This document shows positions 1-9,107 of a DNA stretch of 64,000 nucleotides, piece after piece. The position numbers and the translations under genes were made by a program. The stretch spans positions 992,001 through 1,056,000 of the forward strand of contig NZ_CP102930.1 in assembly GCF_025558485.1 (NCBI RefSeq), read 5' to 3'. Position 1 is the first letter of the stretch, and the number at the start of each line of letters is the position of its first letter. The stretch is from Bdellovibrio bacteriovorus (GTDB taxonomy: Bacteria; Bdellovibrionota; Bdellovibrionia; Bdellovibrionales; Bdellovibrionaceae). The notes under the pieces were generated by a model that did no database searches, was not told the DNA's origin, and was given only the letters and a program-made list of their open reading frames with translations.

Positions 1-630
1 ACGCTTGGGGTCCATCTTGTGATACTTCACCAGATAGCGCACCACCGCAGATGCTCTGCCTCCGGCAAGCTCCCAATTTGATGGAAAGCTTATATCAGCA
101 ATCGGAAGATCGTCCGTGTGACCTTCCACAATGATGCGTTTTTTATGGGTCTTCAGAACTTCGGCTACTTTATCCAGGGATTCCAACGCCGACATTTTCA
201 GCTTTGCAGACCCTTCCGGAAAGAACGTGGAAGCGGCCAAAGCAATTCGCACGCCCACGGCATCGTGATAGATGTCCTGAATGGCTTTTTTCTTTTGCTC
301 CTTATCCATGGATTTCTCCAGAGATCTTTCCACATAGTCTTCAGCCTCGCGAGGGCCGCCTTTTTTGGGAAAATTCCCCACAGGCATTTCCAGCTCAGCC
401 ATCAAGGCCCCGATGCTGTCTGCGGAATCACTGTCAGATCCGCCCCGGCCCACCAGATGCAAGTTCAGCTTGATGGATTCTTCAAATTCCTTCTGTTTTT
501 CCTCATTAGAGGTCGAGGTCGCATACATCACCACAAAGAAAGCAAACAGCAGCGTGATGAAATCCGCATAAGAGACCAGCCATCTCTCGTGATTTTCATG
601 CTCCTGATGTTTTTTGTGTTTTCTTGCCAT
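1..630 (-). CDS. motB: Flagellar motor stator protein MotB (C-terminal end outside window)
   Basis: Stator subunit that anchors the flagellar motor to peptidoglycan and conducts protons with MotA. The reading frame opens with an ATG at 630 and runs off the left edge without a stop, so 210 codons are visible. A short basic N-terminus is followed by one membrane helix (about residues 17-40) containing SYADF, whose Asp23 is the expected proton-binding residue. An OmpA-like peptidoglycan-binding domain follows, with the VEGHTDD motif near residue 175. It begins 11 bases after motA on the same strand, the usual motA-motB order. B. bacteriovorus carries several motAB pairs; position near the hit locus suggests the first of them, which is inference. 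Confidence 0.93.
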   Translation of the reverse strand, partial: MARKHKKHQEHENHERWLVSYADFITLLFAFFVVMYATSTSNEEKQKEFEESIKLNLHLVGRGGSDSDSADSIGALMAELEMPVGNFPKKGGPREAEDYVERSLEKSMDKEQKKKAIQDIYHDAVGVRIALAASTFFPEGSAKLKMSALESLDKVAEVLKTHKKRIIVEGHTDDLPIADISFPSNWELAGGRASAVVRYLVKYHKMDPKR

Positions 631-641
631 AAGATGCAATC

Positions 642-1394
642 CTATTTCTTATCGCTTTCAAGATAGGCGTATAGCTTTTGTTCCAGAACGACAGGATTCA
701 TGCCGCTTCCGACCAGTAGAGCCCCTTCCAGCACCATCATTTTTTCGCGAGTGATGGATTGCACACGACGCTTTAACTTGCTTCCCAATGGCAGGAATAG
801 AAGATTGGCAGAACTAACCCCGTACACCGTTGCCACAAACGCCACCGCGATCCCGGCCCCCAGCTTGCTGGTGTCGGTCAGATTTCCCATCACGTGGATC
901 AATCCCAGCACCGCACCAATAATCCCGATCGTTGGCGCAAAACCGCCAGCATCAGTCCAGATTTTGGCGCCGCCCAGAAGTTCTTCCTCTTCCGTGTCGA
1001 TCTGTGTTTCAAAAATGTCGCGAATAGTCTGTGCATCCACGCCATCCACAACATTGCGAAGAACACCTTTTAAAAGAGGATCTTGAATGGAGTTAAGGCG
1101 GGTTTCCAGAGCCAGCAAAGATTCTTTTTTTACAAAGCGGGCACAATCCACAATTTCGTTCAGACGGGCCTTGATCTGATCGTCCTCTTCACGAAAGGCT
1201 TTTTTTGCAAGCTGCAATCCCGTCTTCAGATCCTTTTCCGAGCTGGAGACCATCACAGCACCAATTGTCCCCGCCAGAACGATAATAAATGCTGTCAGCT
1301 GCATCAGCGAACTGACGTGCCCACCTTCCAGAAGGTTTCCGAGCAAGATTCCACCAAAACCGACCAAAAGCCCTAACCATGTTGCTTTGTCCAT
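642..1394 (-). CDS. motA: Flagellar motor stator protein MotA
   Basis: Membrane partner of MotB in the proton-driven stator. The 250-residue protein begins MDKATWLGLLVG; a longer reading frame exists upstream to 1481, but its 29 extra residues are not MotA-like and would run almost into the divergent neighbour. Four membrane segments are visible, two near the N-terminus and two near residues 150-200 (PTIGIIGAVLGLIHVMGNL, then VAFVATVYGVSSANLLFLP), with a charged cytoplasmic loop between them (KKAFREEDDQIKARLNEIVD). Length and layout fit the MotA/TolQ/ExbB superfamily and MotA in particular. No strong ribosome binding site precedes the chosen ATG, so the start is probable rather than certain. 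Confidence 0.92.
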   Translation of the reverse strand: MDKATWLGLLVGFGGILLGNLLEGGHVSSLMQLTAFIIVLAGTIGAVMVSSSEKDLKTGLQLAKKAFREEDDQIKARLNEIVDCARFVKKESLLALETRLNSIQDPLLKGVLRNVVDGVDAQTIRDIFETQIDTEEEELLGGAKIWTDAGGFAPTIGIIGAVLGLIHVMGNLTDTSKLGAGIAVAFVATVYGVSSANLLFLPLGSKLKRRVQSITREKMMVLEGALLVGSGMNPVVLEQKLYAYLESDKK

Positions 1395-1489
1395 AGACAG
1401 AAGTGTGCCACAGGGGATCAGATCTGACACTTGGACCCCACGAAGACCTAGACTTTCTGCGAGCGAAAAATTAGGGTACATTCACTCTG

Positions 1490-2071
1490 ATGCTCGATTA
1501 CATTCTTTCTCTCGATAAGAGCCTTTTTGTATTGGTGAATTCACACTGGACGGCCGCTTGGGCGGATCAGTTTTTCCCGTTCATCACAGACCTGCATAAG
1601 ACGCCTTTTTTTAAGTTTGTTCTGGTACCGGTGATTTTGGCGATCTTCATGTGGCGTCGTGGATGGAAAAAAGGTCTGGTTATCTTCTTCTTCGCACTTC
1701 TTTCCGTATCGGCATCAGATGGTGTCGGCAACTGGGCCTTCAAAAAAACAGTTCAGCGCCCCCGGCCCGCAAATACACTGAATTTGGATGTTCAGGTTCG
1801 GGCTCCTTTTGGCGGCTACAGTTTTGTTTCCAATCATGCGACGAACATGTACAGCTTTGCCAGCTTTACTTCCGCTATCTTTCCTCCAGCCACAGTGCCC
1901 CTGTACACCCTGGCAACGGTGATTGCCTACAGCCGGGTTTATAACGGTGTTCACTTTCCGACAGATGTGATCTGCGGTGGGCTTTTGGGAATGATTTTCG
2001 GTCTTTTGTTTGCCCGTATCTGTAAACTCATCCTTGCACGTATCAACTCTGAAGGAACCGTCACCACATGA
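1490..2071 (+). CDS. PAP2-family membrane phosphatase
   Basis: Integral membrane phosphatase of the type 2 phosphatidic acid phosphatase family, usually acting on lipid phosphates such as undecaprenyl pyrophosphate, phosphatidate or lipid A. Of the three family motifs, the first (KKTVQRPRP) and third (SRVYNGVHFPTD) are intact. The second is degenerate: SNHA stands where PSGH is usual, keeping the catalytic-region His. Five or six hydrophobic helices are visible in 193 residues. It is the first gene of a rightward operon and overlaps the next gene by 4 bases (ATGA). Adjacent to an epimerase and a transglycosylase, a role in envelope lipid or cell wall metabolism is plausible. The exact substrate cannot be read from the sequence. 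Confidence 0.85.
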   Translation: MLDYILSLDKSLFVLVNSHWTAAWADQFFPFITDLHKTPFFKFVLVPVILAIFMWRRGWKKGLVIFFFALLSVSASDGVGNWAFKKTVQRPRPANTLNLDVQVRAPFGGYSFVSNHATNMYSFASFTSAIFPPATVPLYTLATVIAYSRVYNGVHFPTDVICGGLLGMIFGLLFARICKLILARINSEGTVTT

Positions 2072-3060
2072 AAAAAGTATTAGTCACCGGAGCCAATGGA
2101 TTTCTTGGAAGCTGGGTCACTCGCGCTCTTGTTCAGGAGGGCCATGAGGTTTATGCCTTGGTTCGTCCTAAAAGTGATCTTTCCGAATTGGACGGCGTGA
2201 ACTGCAAATACCTGCATGGTGATGTCACGGATATTCACTCTTTACTGGAGGCGGTTAAGGGCATGGATTCCGTCTTTCACTTAGCTGGTGTCATTGCCTA
2301 CAAAAAGTCCCAGCGCGCCCAAATGGAAAAGGTCAATGTCGAAGGCACTGCCAACGTCATTGCTGTCTGTCGCGAACATCATGTGCGCCGTATGGTTTAT
2401 CTTTCTTCGGTGGTGGCCATCGGTGCTGGCTATACGCCGGATCAGATCCTGAACGAAGAGTCTCCATACAATATCGCAGAACTGGATCTGGGCTATTTCC
2501 AAACCAAACATCAGGCCGAAATCCTGGTGCGTGAAGCCTGCAAAAAAAATGAAATTGATGCCGTCATTCTGAATCCTTCTACCATTTATGGACGTGGCGA
2601 TGCCAAAAAAGGCAGTCGCAAAATGCAGCTCAAGGTGGCTCAGGGGCGTCTGAAATTTTACACCTCCGGCGGGGTCAATGTTGTGGCTGTCGAGGATGTC
2701 GTGGCGGGAATCTTAAGTGCCTGGAAAAAAGGGCGCAGCGGAGAACGCTACATCCTTGCGGGTGAAAATATTCTCATCAAAGACCTTTTCGCTATGATCG
2801 CTCAGGAGGCTGGAGTAAAACCCCCTCAACACCAACTTCCCGGTCAGCTTCTGCACACCGTGGGCGCTGTCGGTGATTTCATGGAAAAGATGGGCATGAA
2901 GGGGCCTTTAAGCCGCGAGAATGCCCATACTGCCACCATGTACCACTGGTTTGATTCCGGCAAAGCTCAGCGCGAACTGGATTTCAAACCCCGACCGGCT
3001 CGCGAAGCCATACATAATTCAGTACAGTGGATGAAAGATCACGGATTGGTTCGTAAATAA
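2068..3060 (+). CDS. NAD-dependent epimerase/dehydratase (extended SDR)
   Basis: Extended short-chain dehydrogenase of the 3-beta-hydroxysteroid dehydrogenase / dihydroflavonol reductase / sugar epimerase group. The N-terminal Rossmann motif GANGFLG (residues 8-14) binds NAD(P). A Ser-rich strand (MVYLSSVVAIG) and YFQTKHQAE provide the catalytic Ser and the YxxxK pair. At 330 residues the length is typical. It starts inside the stop of the PAP2 gene (ATGA overlap) and is 7 bases before the transglycosylase gene, so the three are probably co-transcribed. The substrate is unknown; context with PAP2 and peptidoglycan synthesis suggests an isoprenoid, sterol-like or sugar substrate, but that is inference. 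Confidence 0.85.
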   Translation: MKKVLVTGANGFLGSWVTRALVQEGHEVYALVRPKSDLSELDGVNCKYLHGDVTDIHSLLEAVKGMDSVFHLAGVIAYKKSQRAQMEKVNVEGTANVIAVCREHHVRRMVYLSSVVAIGAGYTPDQILNEESPYNIAELDLGYFQTKHQAEILVREACKKNEIDAVILNPSTIYGRGDAKKGSRKMQLKVAQGRLKFYTSGGVNVVAVEDVVAGILSAWKKGRSGERYILAGENILIKDLFAMIAQEAGVKPPQHQLPGQLLHTVGAVGDFMEKMGMKGPLSRENAHTATMYHWFDSGKAQRELDFKPRPAREAIHNSVQWMKDHGLVRK

Positions 3061-3067
3061 AGGGCGC

Positions 3068-3901
3068 ATGAAACAGGTTTTCTTTTTCTTTCTAGGAGTT
3101 TTCTGTCTGATGGCTTTGGCTGTCGGTGCGCTTTGGACCTGGCTTCCCAGTCAAAGTGAAATCAAGGGCTGCCTGGTCACACGCATGTATCAAGTGGAAC
3201 TGTGCCCGGGTTCAAAAAACTATGTGCCCTTGAAACAGGTCGCTCCTATTCTGGCAAAAACCATCATCCTGACCGAAGATTCCAATTTCTATAATCACAA
3301 GGGTTTTGACTGGGATGCGATTGAAAAGAACGCCAAAGAAGGCTGGGAAACCGGCGTCTTTAAGCGTGGTGGTTCCACCATCACCCAGCAACTTGCCAAG
3401 AATATGTTTCTGACTAAGGATCGCACTTTTATCCGCAAAGGGCTTGAAGCCATCATCACAGATCGTATTGAGCACACCCTGACAAAAAAGGAAATTCTGG
3501 AACGCTATCTGAATGTTGTCGAGTTTGGGAAAGACATTTATGGCGTAAAGGCCGCGGCGAAGTATTATTTTAAAAAATCCCCGGCTGAACTTTCCGTGGT
3601 TGAGTCCGCATTTTTAGCCATGGTTCTGCCCAATCCGGTGAAATATTCAATGTCTTATTATCGCAAGGAGCTGACACCTTTTGCGCGCAAAAGATTAAGC
3701 CGCATTGTCGAAGACCTGTATCGCTATCACCGCATCTCGGAAGAGGAATACAATGTGGCGGCCGCTCAGGTGGCTTACTTCTTCCAGCCGGAACCGCCAC
3801 CAGAAGAAATCTTTGCTGACGGCGAACAGGTTCCAACTTTGCAGGAACTGGAAAACATGGAATCCCAGGAACAAATGGATCTGGAAGAGGAGAGCGAATG
3901 A
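3068..3901 (+). CDS. mtgA: Monofunctional peptidoglycan glycosyltransferase (GT51)
   Basis: Polymerises lipid II into glycan strands. One N-terminal membrane anchor (FFFFLGVFCLMALAVGALW) is followed by the GT51 domain: catalytic Glu in TEDSNFYNHKGFDW, the RGGSTITQQLAKN motif, KKEILERYLNVVEFG and the GVKAAAKYYFKK helix. There is no transpeptidase domain, so it is monofunctional at 277 residues. A charged Glu-rich tail (residues 245-277) is extra relative to the core family. It overlaps the DUF523 gene by 4 bases. A predator that remodels prey and its own wall would need such enzymes, but nothing here says which wall it serves. Confidence 0.9.
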   Translation: MKQVFFFFLGVFCLMALAVGALWTWLPSQSEIKGCLVTRMYQVELCPGSKNYVPLKQVAPILAKTIILTEDSNFYNHKGFDWDAIEKNAKEGWETGVFKRGGSTITQQLAKNMFLTKDRTFIRKGLEAIITDRIEHTLTKKEILERYLNVVEFGKDIYGVKAAAKYYFKKSPAELSVVESAFLAMVLPNPVKYSMSYYRKELTPFARKRLSRIVEDLYRYHRISEEEYNVAAAQVAYFFQPEPPPEEIFADGEQVPTLQELENMESQEQMDLEEESE

Positions 3902-4305
3902 AAATAGTCTCTGCCTGCCTGTCAGGAGTTCACTGCCGCTATGACTGCAAAGCCCAGACACGTTCAGCCATTGAAGAGATGGTGCAGAATGGCGAGGCGA
4001 TTCCTGTGTGCCCTGAACAGCTTGGCGGCCTGCCCACACCCCGGCCTCCGGCAGAGCGCATTGGCAACAAGGTTCTGACCAACAAAGGCGTGGATGTCAC
4101 AGCAGAATATCAGCGTGGCGCCGAAGAGGCCTTAAGAATTGCAAAGCTGGCCGGAGCCACCGAAGCTCTGCTTAAATCCAAATCCCCAATGTGCGGATGC
4201 GGAAAAATTTATGATGGAACCTTTTCGGGCGCCCAACAAGACGGCGACGGTGTTTTTGCCGAGCTTTTAAAAAAGCATGGTATCAAGATCACCGTTGTTG
4301 ATTAA
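3898..4305 (+). CDS. DUF523 family protein
   Basis: Small 135-residue protein of the DUF523 family, whose biochemical role is not established. The family signature is clear: an N-terminal SACLSGVHCRYD, VCPEQLGGLPTPRPPAE in the middle and KSKSPMCGCGKIYDGTF near the C-terminus. The conserved Cys residues of these three blocks could bind a metal or cofactor. It is the last gene of the operon begun by the PAP2 phosphatase and starts within the stop of the transglycosylase gene. It ends only a few bases from the convergent ABC permease gene. Confidence 0.85.
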   Translation: MKIVSACLSGVHCRYDCKAQTRSAIEEMVQNGEAIPVCPEQLGGLPTPRPPAERIGNKVLTNKGVDVTAEYQRGAEEALRIAKLAGATEALLKSKSPMCGCGKIYDGTFSGAQQDGDGVFAELLKKHGIKITVVD

Positions 4306-4307
4306 AA

Positions 4308-5096
4308 CTATTTCAAAAGTTTTTTGCGAATTCTAAAGAACGAAATGTTCATACAGATCCACGTTGCAATCAGCAGCACCAAAATGTGCACGCCAATCCA
4401 CAAGATCGGGCCCTGGTGTAAAATTCCTCTGACCGCCGCCACGGCATGAGTCAGTGGGAACAGATAAGCGACATAACGAAGCCCCATCGGCAACTGATCC
4501 AACGGGAAATATGTTCCGCTTAGAAGACTCATCGGCACAATCAAACCGGACGTCGAATAAATGAATGAGTCATAGTTTCGCGCAAAAGATGTGAAAATCA
4601 TCCCGATGCAGGAAAACAGCGCGCTTAGCAGGAACAGCACCGGCAAAACCAGCAGAATACGATAAGATTCCACCAGTCCAAAGAACATGGCCACCACCGT
4701 CACGCCAATCACACCAAAGAAGCCCTTGCTGGCAGCCCACAACAGCTCGCCACCTACAATCTCCTCCGGGCCCACACGGGTCAGCATGATCGTTGCGTAA
4801 GTCTTCTGATGAGTCAGCTTGGTGTAGTTTCCGTAAGTACCCTCAAAGAAAGCCACCATCATCGCTGTCGAAGAAAGCAATGCCGGGAAGAAGAACTCAA
4901 TATAAGACATTCCGCCCATGTTATTGACGAATGCCCCCAGCCCAAAACCGATTGCCCCCAGATAGATCACCGGCTCCAGAACAATCCAGAACAAGGACAC
5001 CAGCCAGGTTTTTTTAAAATAAAGGAAATTGCGGGACCAAACCTTCAAAGCACCGTCATTCATTCTTGGAATAGAGAAGTAATCTTTGAATTTCAT
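4308..5096 (-). CDS. ABC-2 type transporter permease (NodJ-like)
   Basis: Membrane permease with six predicted helices, the partner of the ATPase encoded immediately upstream. It matches the ABC-2/NodJ group: an N-terminal amphipathic stretch, EPVIYLGAIGFGLGAFV, and the C-terminal signature PMSLLSGTYFPLDQLP followed by YLFPLTHAVAAVRG. The start ATG overlaps the stop of the ATPase gene by one base (TAATG), indicating translational coupling. Known members export lipooligosaccharides, drugs or polysaccharides; the cargo here is not determinable. The order typA, ATPase, permease suggests one leftward transcript. Confidence 0.87.
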   Translation of the reverse strand: MKFKDYFSIPRMNDGALKVWSRNFLYFKKTWLVSLFWIVLEPVIYLGAIGFGLGAFVNNMGGMSYIEFFFPALLSSTAMMVAFFEGTYGNYTKLTHQKTYATIMLTRVGPEEIVGGELLWAASKGFFGVIGVTVVAMFFGLVESYRILLVLPVLFLLSALFSCIGMIFTSFARNYDSFIYSTSGLIVPMSLLSGTYFPLDQLPMGLRYVAYLFPLTHAVAAVRGILHQGPILWIGVHILVLLIATWICMNISFFRIRKKLLK

Positions 5097-6022
5097 TACT
5101 CATCCCTCAATTGATGACCGGCCAGCTTCAGGAACACGTCGTTCAGGGTCGGCTTACGAATATAAATTTTGTCACTGGCAATCAGGTCCACCACACGACG
5201 GCCTTCCTGATTTTCCTTTACCAAAACAGAAACTGTGTCTTTGATCACCTGATAAGAAAAACCCTCTGCCCGTAAACGACCCAGATAGTAATTCAGGTCC
5301 ACCGGGTTGGTGTCGAACTCAACCACTTCTTTGCCAATCAGCTCACGAATCAATTCACGTGGCTTACCCACCGTCAGAATACGCCCATCATCAATGATCG
5401 CCACGCGATCACACATCTGTTCGGCTTCTTCCATGTAGTGCGTGGTTAAAACCAAAGTGCTTTTTTCGGATTTCAAATGCTTGAAGAAGTCCCAGATCCA
5501 GATACGCGCCTGAGGGTCCAGCCCTGTCGTCGGCTCATCCAGAAAAACCACCTCTGGTGAATTGATCAGGCCCCTGGCAATGGCCAAACGGCGCTTCATG
5601 CCCCCGCTCAGCGTTTCCACGGAACGGTCCTGATATTCTTCCAGCTTCATCAGGCGCAGCAAAGCCTGCGCGCGCAAATCCGCCTCGGCAGATGGTATAT
5701 TGTGGAAGCTGGCATAAACCCGGAGATTTTCAAGAACTGTGAAGTCAGGATCAAGGCCGTCCTCTTGCGGGACGACCCCTATGCGAGATTTGATTTCGCG
5801 GTAATTCTTCTTAACATTCAGCCCGAGAACATAAAGTTCCCCGCTGGTGACCAGGGCTGAGCAATACATCATCTTCATCGTAGTTGATTTGCCAGCCCCG
5901 TTTGGACCAAGAAGTCCGAAACACTCGCCTTTGTAAATCTCCAGATTGATTCCGTCCACGGCGACCTTGTCGTCGTATTTTTTCGTCAGATCTTTAATTT
6001 CAATGGCGACGTTCGTACTCAT
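5096..6022 (-). CDS. ABC transporter ATP-binding protein (NodI-like)
   Basis: ATPase of the exporter. All motifs are present: Walker A GPNGAGKS (about residues 39-46), Q-loop (VVPQEDGLD), signature LSGGMKRRLAIARGL, Walker B VVFLDEPTTGLD and the switch His in LTTHYMEE. The C-terminal extension (residues 220-308) is typical of NodI/DrrA-type subunits, which handle large hydrophobic substrates. Its start codon overlaps the typA stop by one base and its stop overlaps the permease start, so three genes are tightly coupled. Coupling an exporter to the ribosome-associated GTPase TypA is unusual but may just reflect operon packing. Confidence 0.9.
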   Translation of the reverse strand: MSTNVAIEIKDLTKKYDDKVAVDGINLEIYKGECFGLLGPNGAGKSTTMKMMYCSALVTSGELYVLGLNVKKNYREIKSRIGVVPQEDGLDPDFTVLENLRVYASFHNIPSAEADLRAQALLRLMKLEEYQDRSVETLSGGMKRRLAIARGLINSPEVVFLDEPTTGLDPQARIWIWDFFKHLKSEKSTLVLTTHYMEEAEQMCDRVAIIDDGRILTVGKPRELIRELIGKEVVEFDTNPVDLNYYLGRLRAEGFSYQVIKDTVSVLVKENQEGRRVVDLIASDKIYIRKPTLNDVFLKLAGHQLRDE

Positions 6023-7836
6023 TATTCCTTCGCTGCTCTTGCGCGTTTGTGCGGATCAAGTTCACGCAAACGAAGACGGATGTGCTTCGGCGTAACCTCG
6101 ATCAATTCAGATTCCTTAATCCATTCCATCGCTCTTTCCAAAGTGAATTTTTTCACCGGAACCAGACGGATAGCTTCATCAGAACCCGAAGCACGTACGT
6201 TTGACAATTTCTTTTCGCGAGTGATGTTTACTTCTAGATCATTTTCCTTGGCGTGTTCACCAACAATCATGCCTTCGTACACTTCATCACCGTGCTCAAC
6301 CATCATAATACCGCGTTCTTGCAAGTTCCAGATCGCGTAAGATGTTGCTGTGCCTTTGCGGTCAGAAATCATGGCACCATTCATACGGTGTTCGATCTCA
6401 CCACGGTAGTCGTCCCAACCGTCAAATTGAGTGTTCAACAAACCAGTACCACGAGTGTCTGTCAGGAACTCAGAACGGTAACCGATCAAGCCACGGGAAG
6501 GAATACGGAATTCCAAACGAGTACGACCGGAACCTTTTTGAACCATATTGGTCATGACACCTTTACGTTTACCCAATTTCTCGGTAACCGCACCAACGTA
6601 AGCATCTTCGATATCAATAACCGCGATCTCCATTGGCTCCAGTCTTTTGCCATTTTCCTCTTTGAAGACAACAGTCGGCTTGGAAACCAGAAGCTCGAAA
6701 TTTTCACGGCGCATTTGTTCGATCAAAACGCCCAATTGAAGCTCACCACGACCGACAACTTTGAACGCGTCAGTGGAGTCTGTTTTTTCCACGCGGATTG
6801 CCACGTTGTACAGAAGTTCTCTTTCCAGGCGATCAATGATCTTACGGGATGTCACGTTCTTACCATCAAGACCGGCGAAGGGACCGTTATTGACAGAGAA
6901 AACCATGCCCACTGTCGGCTCTTCAACGCGGATGCGCGGAAGAGGACGAGGGTCCGTCGCAGAAGTGATGGTGTCACCGATAGTGAAATCCTCCATACCC
7001 GCGATAACAACCATGTCACCTGCGCCCACTTCCTGAGCCGGAACCTGGGAGTTTACTTTGTACTGGAACAAAGCAGAGACTTTCACTTTCTTCTGAGTAT
7101 TCGCCTGAACGCAAAGAACTTCATCACCGACTTTGATAGTTCCGGCTCTCATACGACCGATCGCCAAACGGCCTACGTAATCGTTGTAAGAGATATTGGA
7201 AACCATAACTTGAAGTGGAGCGTTTTCTTCAATTGTCGGAGGCGGAACCAAGTTTACGATAGCATCGTAAAGAACTTCCAGGGAGCCCGTGTTAACCGCT
7301 GGGTCCAAAGTCGCCATACCTTCACGCGCAATAGCGTAAACAGTGTGGAAATCACATTGTTCTTCGGTTGCATCAAGGTCGATGAACAGGTCGAACAATT
7401 CGTTGTGAACCTCCTGAATACGAGCATCAGAACGGTCGATCTTGTTGATACAGACGATAACCTTCTTGCCGCCTTCCAAAGCTTTTTTCAATACGAACCG
7501 GGTTTGTGGCAGCGGGCCTTCGGAAGCATCACAAAGAAGGATACAACCATCAACCATGTTCAAGATACGCTCAACTTCACCACCGAAGTCACTGTGTCCC
7601 GGTGTATCGACGATATTTACTTTGATATCTTTGTACATGAAGGAGGCATTCTTCGCTGCGATCGTGATCCCACGCTCTCTTTCAAGATCCATGGAGTCCA
7701 TCAGGCGTTCTTCAACGTGTTCGTTGTCACGGAAAGTTCCTGCTTGTTTGATCAGGTGATCAACCAGGGTTGTCTTTCCGTGGTCGACGTGCGCGATGAT
7801 AGCGATATTTCTAATTTTCTTTGGATCTTGAATCAT
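6022..7836 (-). CDS. typA: Ribosome-binding GTPase TypA/BipA
   Basis: Translational GTPase that binds the 70S ribosome, aiding 50S assembly and stress adaptation. The 604-residue protein has the GTPase motifs G1 AHVDHGKTT, the switch segment RERGITIAAKNA, G3 DTPGHSDFGGEVER and G4 NKIDR. EF-G-like domains II, III and V follow, then the BipA-specific C-terminal domain (GLIGYRSEFLTDTRGTG, later the ASGSDEAIRL block). Length is normal. A ribosome binding site (AAGGG, 5 bases before the ATG) supports the start. A long antisense open frame over this gene is a codon-bias shadow. Confidence 0.96.
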   Translation of the reverse strand: MIQDPKKIRNIAIIAHVDHGKTTLVDHLIKQAGTFRDNEHVEERLMDSMDLERERGITIAAKNASFMYKDIKVNIVDTPGHSDFGGEVERILNMVDGCILLCDASEGPLPQTRFVLKKALEGGKKVIVCINKIDRSDARIQEVHNELFDLFIDLDATEEQCDFHTVYAIAREGMATLDPAVNTGSLEVLYDAIVNLVPPPTIEENAPLQVMVSNISYNDYVGRLAIGRMRAGTIKVGDEVLCVQANTQKKVKVSALFQYKVNSQVPAQEVGAGDMVVIAGMEDFTIGDTITSATDPRPLPRIRVEEPTVGMVFSVNNGPFAGLDGKNVTSRKIIDRLERELLYNVAIRVEKTDSTDAFKVVGRGELQLGVLIEQMRRENFELLVSKPTVVFKEENGKRLEPMEIAVIDIEDAYVGAVTEKLGKRKGVMTNMVQKGSGRTRLEFRIPSRGLIGYRSEFLTDTRGTGLLNTQFDGWDDYRGEIEHRMNGAMISDRKGTATSYAIWNLQERGIMMVEHGDEVYEGMIVGEHAKENDLEVNITREKKLSNVRASGSDEAIRLVPVKKFTLERAMEWIKESELIEVTPKHIRLRLRELDPHKRARAAKE

Positions 7837-7924
7837 AATTACCCTTCGTTATTGAAACTCTTAAAAACAAAACACTTAAATTTTAAACTAAAATTGAATT
7901 CGGCTTCGTCAACTTTACGTCAAG

Positions 7925-8938
7925 CTAGCCATGACCGCCCATCAGGAATTCTTCCTGACTGGTGTCTTCTTGCTCTACATTACCGATCCCAGCGAAAAAC
8001 TCATTCGCTAGTGCCATGATCTCGTCATTGCTTTTGGATTGGAAAAGATTCTTTCGAAACTGAGCCGCTCCAGAATAACCTGTTGAGAACCAAGCTGCAA
8101 ACTTTCTAAGCTGGATCCCGGTAATGTGCTCATCACAATGCGCCACGATCTCTTTTTGAAGACCCTGGAAAAGACTCACATAATCTCTCTTTACGTCTTT
8201 AACCGCCTCGCCCCGCCACAAGGACAGGGCATCCATAAAGATGAATGGATTTTTAAGACAGCCCCGGCCAATCATCACACCGTCACAGCCGGACTGTTGC
8301 AGTCTTAGATTTGCCTGGCGAGGAGTGAGAATGTCTCCGTTTCCAAGAATGGGAATTTTTGTATTGGCCTTAACGTCTGCAATGAAATCCCAGTCCGCAA
8401 GTCCAGTATAGCCCTGTGCACGAGTTCGTCCGTGGATAGCCACCCAGGAGACACCTTCGTTGTAAGCGATATTGCAAACTTCGATCGCATTACGGGAATT
8501 AGCATCCCAGCCCGTGCGAATCTTGATAGTCAGAGGAATTTTGATGGCTGCTTTCACCGTGGAAACCATCTTTTGCACGGCCGCCGGATCTTTCAAAATC
8601 GCAGAACCGCCGCCTTTTTTAACAACCTTGGGAACAGGACAACCAAAGTTCAAATCTACAAAGTCACAGCCATCAGCTTCCGCCACTTGTGCTGCGCGCG
8701 CCACAATCTCCGGTTCTTCACCGAAAAGCTGAATTCCAATAGGACGCTGGGATTCGTCAAAGCTCATCAACTTCATCGTGCGTTCGGATTTGTATTCAAT
8801 CCCACTTGCACTGACCAGCTCAGTGACGACAACACTGGCATCAAGTTTTTTGACAAAGGTGCGGAAAGCGTGATCCGTGATCCCGGCCATAGGGGCCAGA
8901 ACAAATGGATTTGTCTTTAAGGCTTCAACTGGATTCAT
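7925..8938 (-). CDS. dusB: tRNA-dihydrouridine synthase (DusB-like)
   Basis: Flavoenzyme that reduces specific uridines of tRNA to dihydrouridine. The N-terminal FMN-binding TIM barrel shows VLAPMAGITDHAFRTF, the active-site segment DLNFGCPVPKVVKKGGGSA with its catalytic Cys, HGRTRAQGYTG, and ILGNGDILTPRQA followed by GVMIGRGCLKNPFIF. The ATG at 8938 gives 337 residues; a TTG 33 bases upstream would add 11 residues that are not needed for the fold, so the ATG is preferred. The assignment to DusB rather than another Dus subgroup rests on overall pattern and is less certain than the family. Confidence 0.9.
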   Translation of the reverse strand: MNPVEALKTNPFVLAPMAGITDHAFRTFVKKLDASVVVTELVSASGIEYKSERTMKLMSFDESQRPIGIQLFGEEPEIVARAAQVAEADGCDFVDLNFGCPVPKVVKKGGGSAILKDPAAVQKMVSTVKAAIKIPLTIKIRTGWDANSRNAIEVCNIAYNEGVSWVAIHGRTRAQGYTGLADWDFIADVKANTKIPILGNGDILTPRQANLRLQQSGCDGVMIGRGCLKNPFIFMDALSLWRGEAVKDVKRDYVSLFQGLQKEIVAHCDEHITGIQLRKFAAWFSTGYSGAAQFRKNLFQSKSNDEIMALANEFFAGIGNVEQEDTSQEEFLMGGHG

Positions 8939-9107
8939 AGGTCCGAGCGGTATATCAAATCCGTCCGGCAATAGATAGAGAATAAATAAAAGAAATCGCT
9001 AACTTATCTGTTTTCCTTACCCTTTTACAAAGCCCCCTCTTAGGGAATGTGAGAGGGCTCCATATCTAAAAGCATAAGTATCTGATATCACTGGAAATGG
9101 CTTAAAC

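Noticed and set aside
6253..8019. 588-codon open frame antisense to typA
   Set aside because: The protein on the other strand is unmistakably TypA; the antisense frame has no recognisable domain and arises from codon bias.
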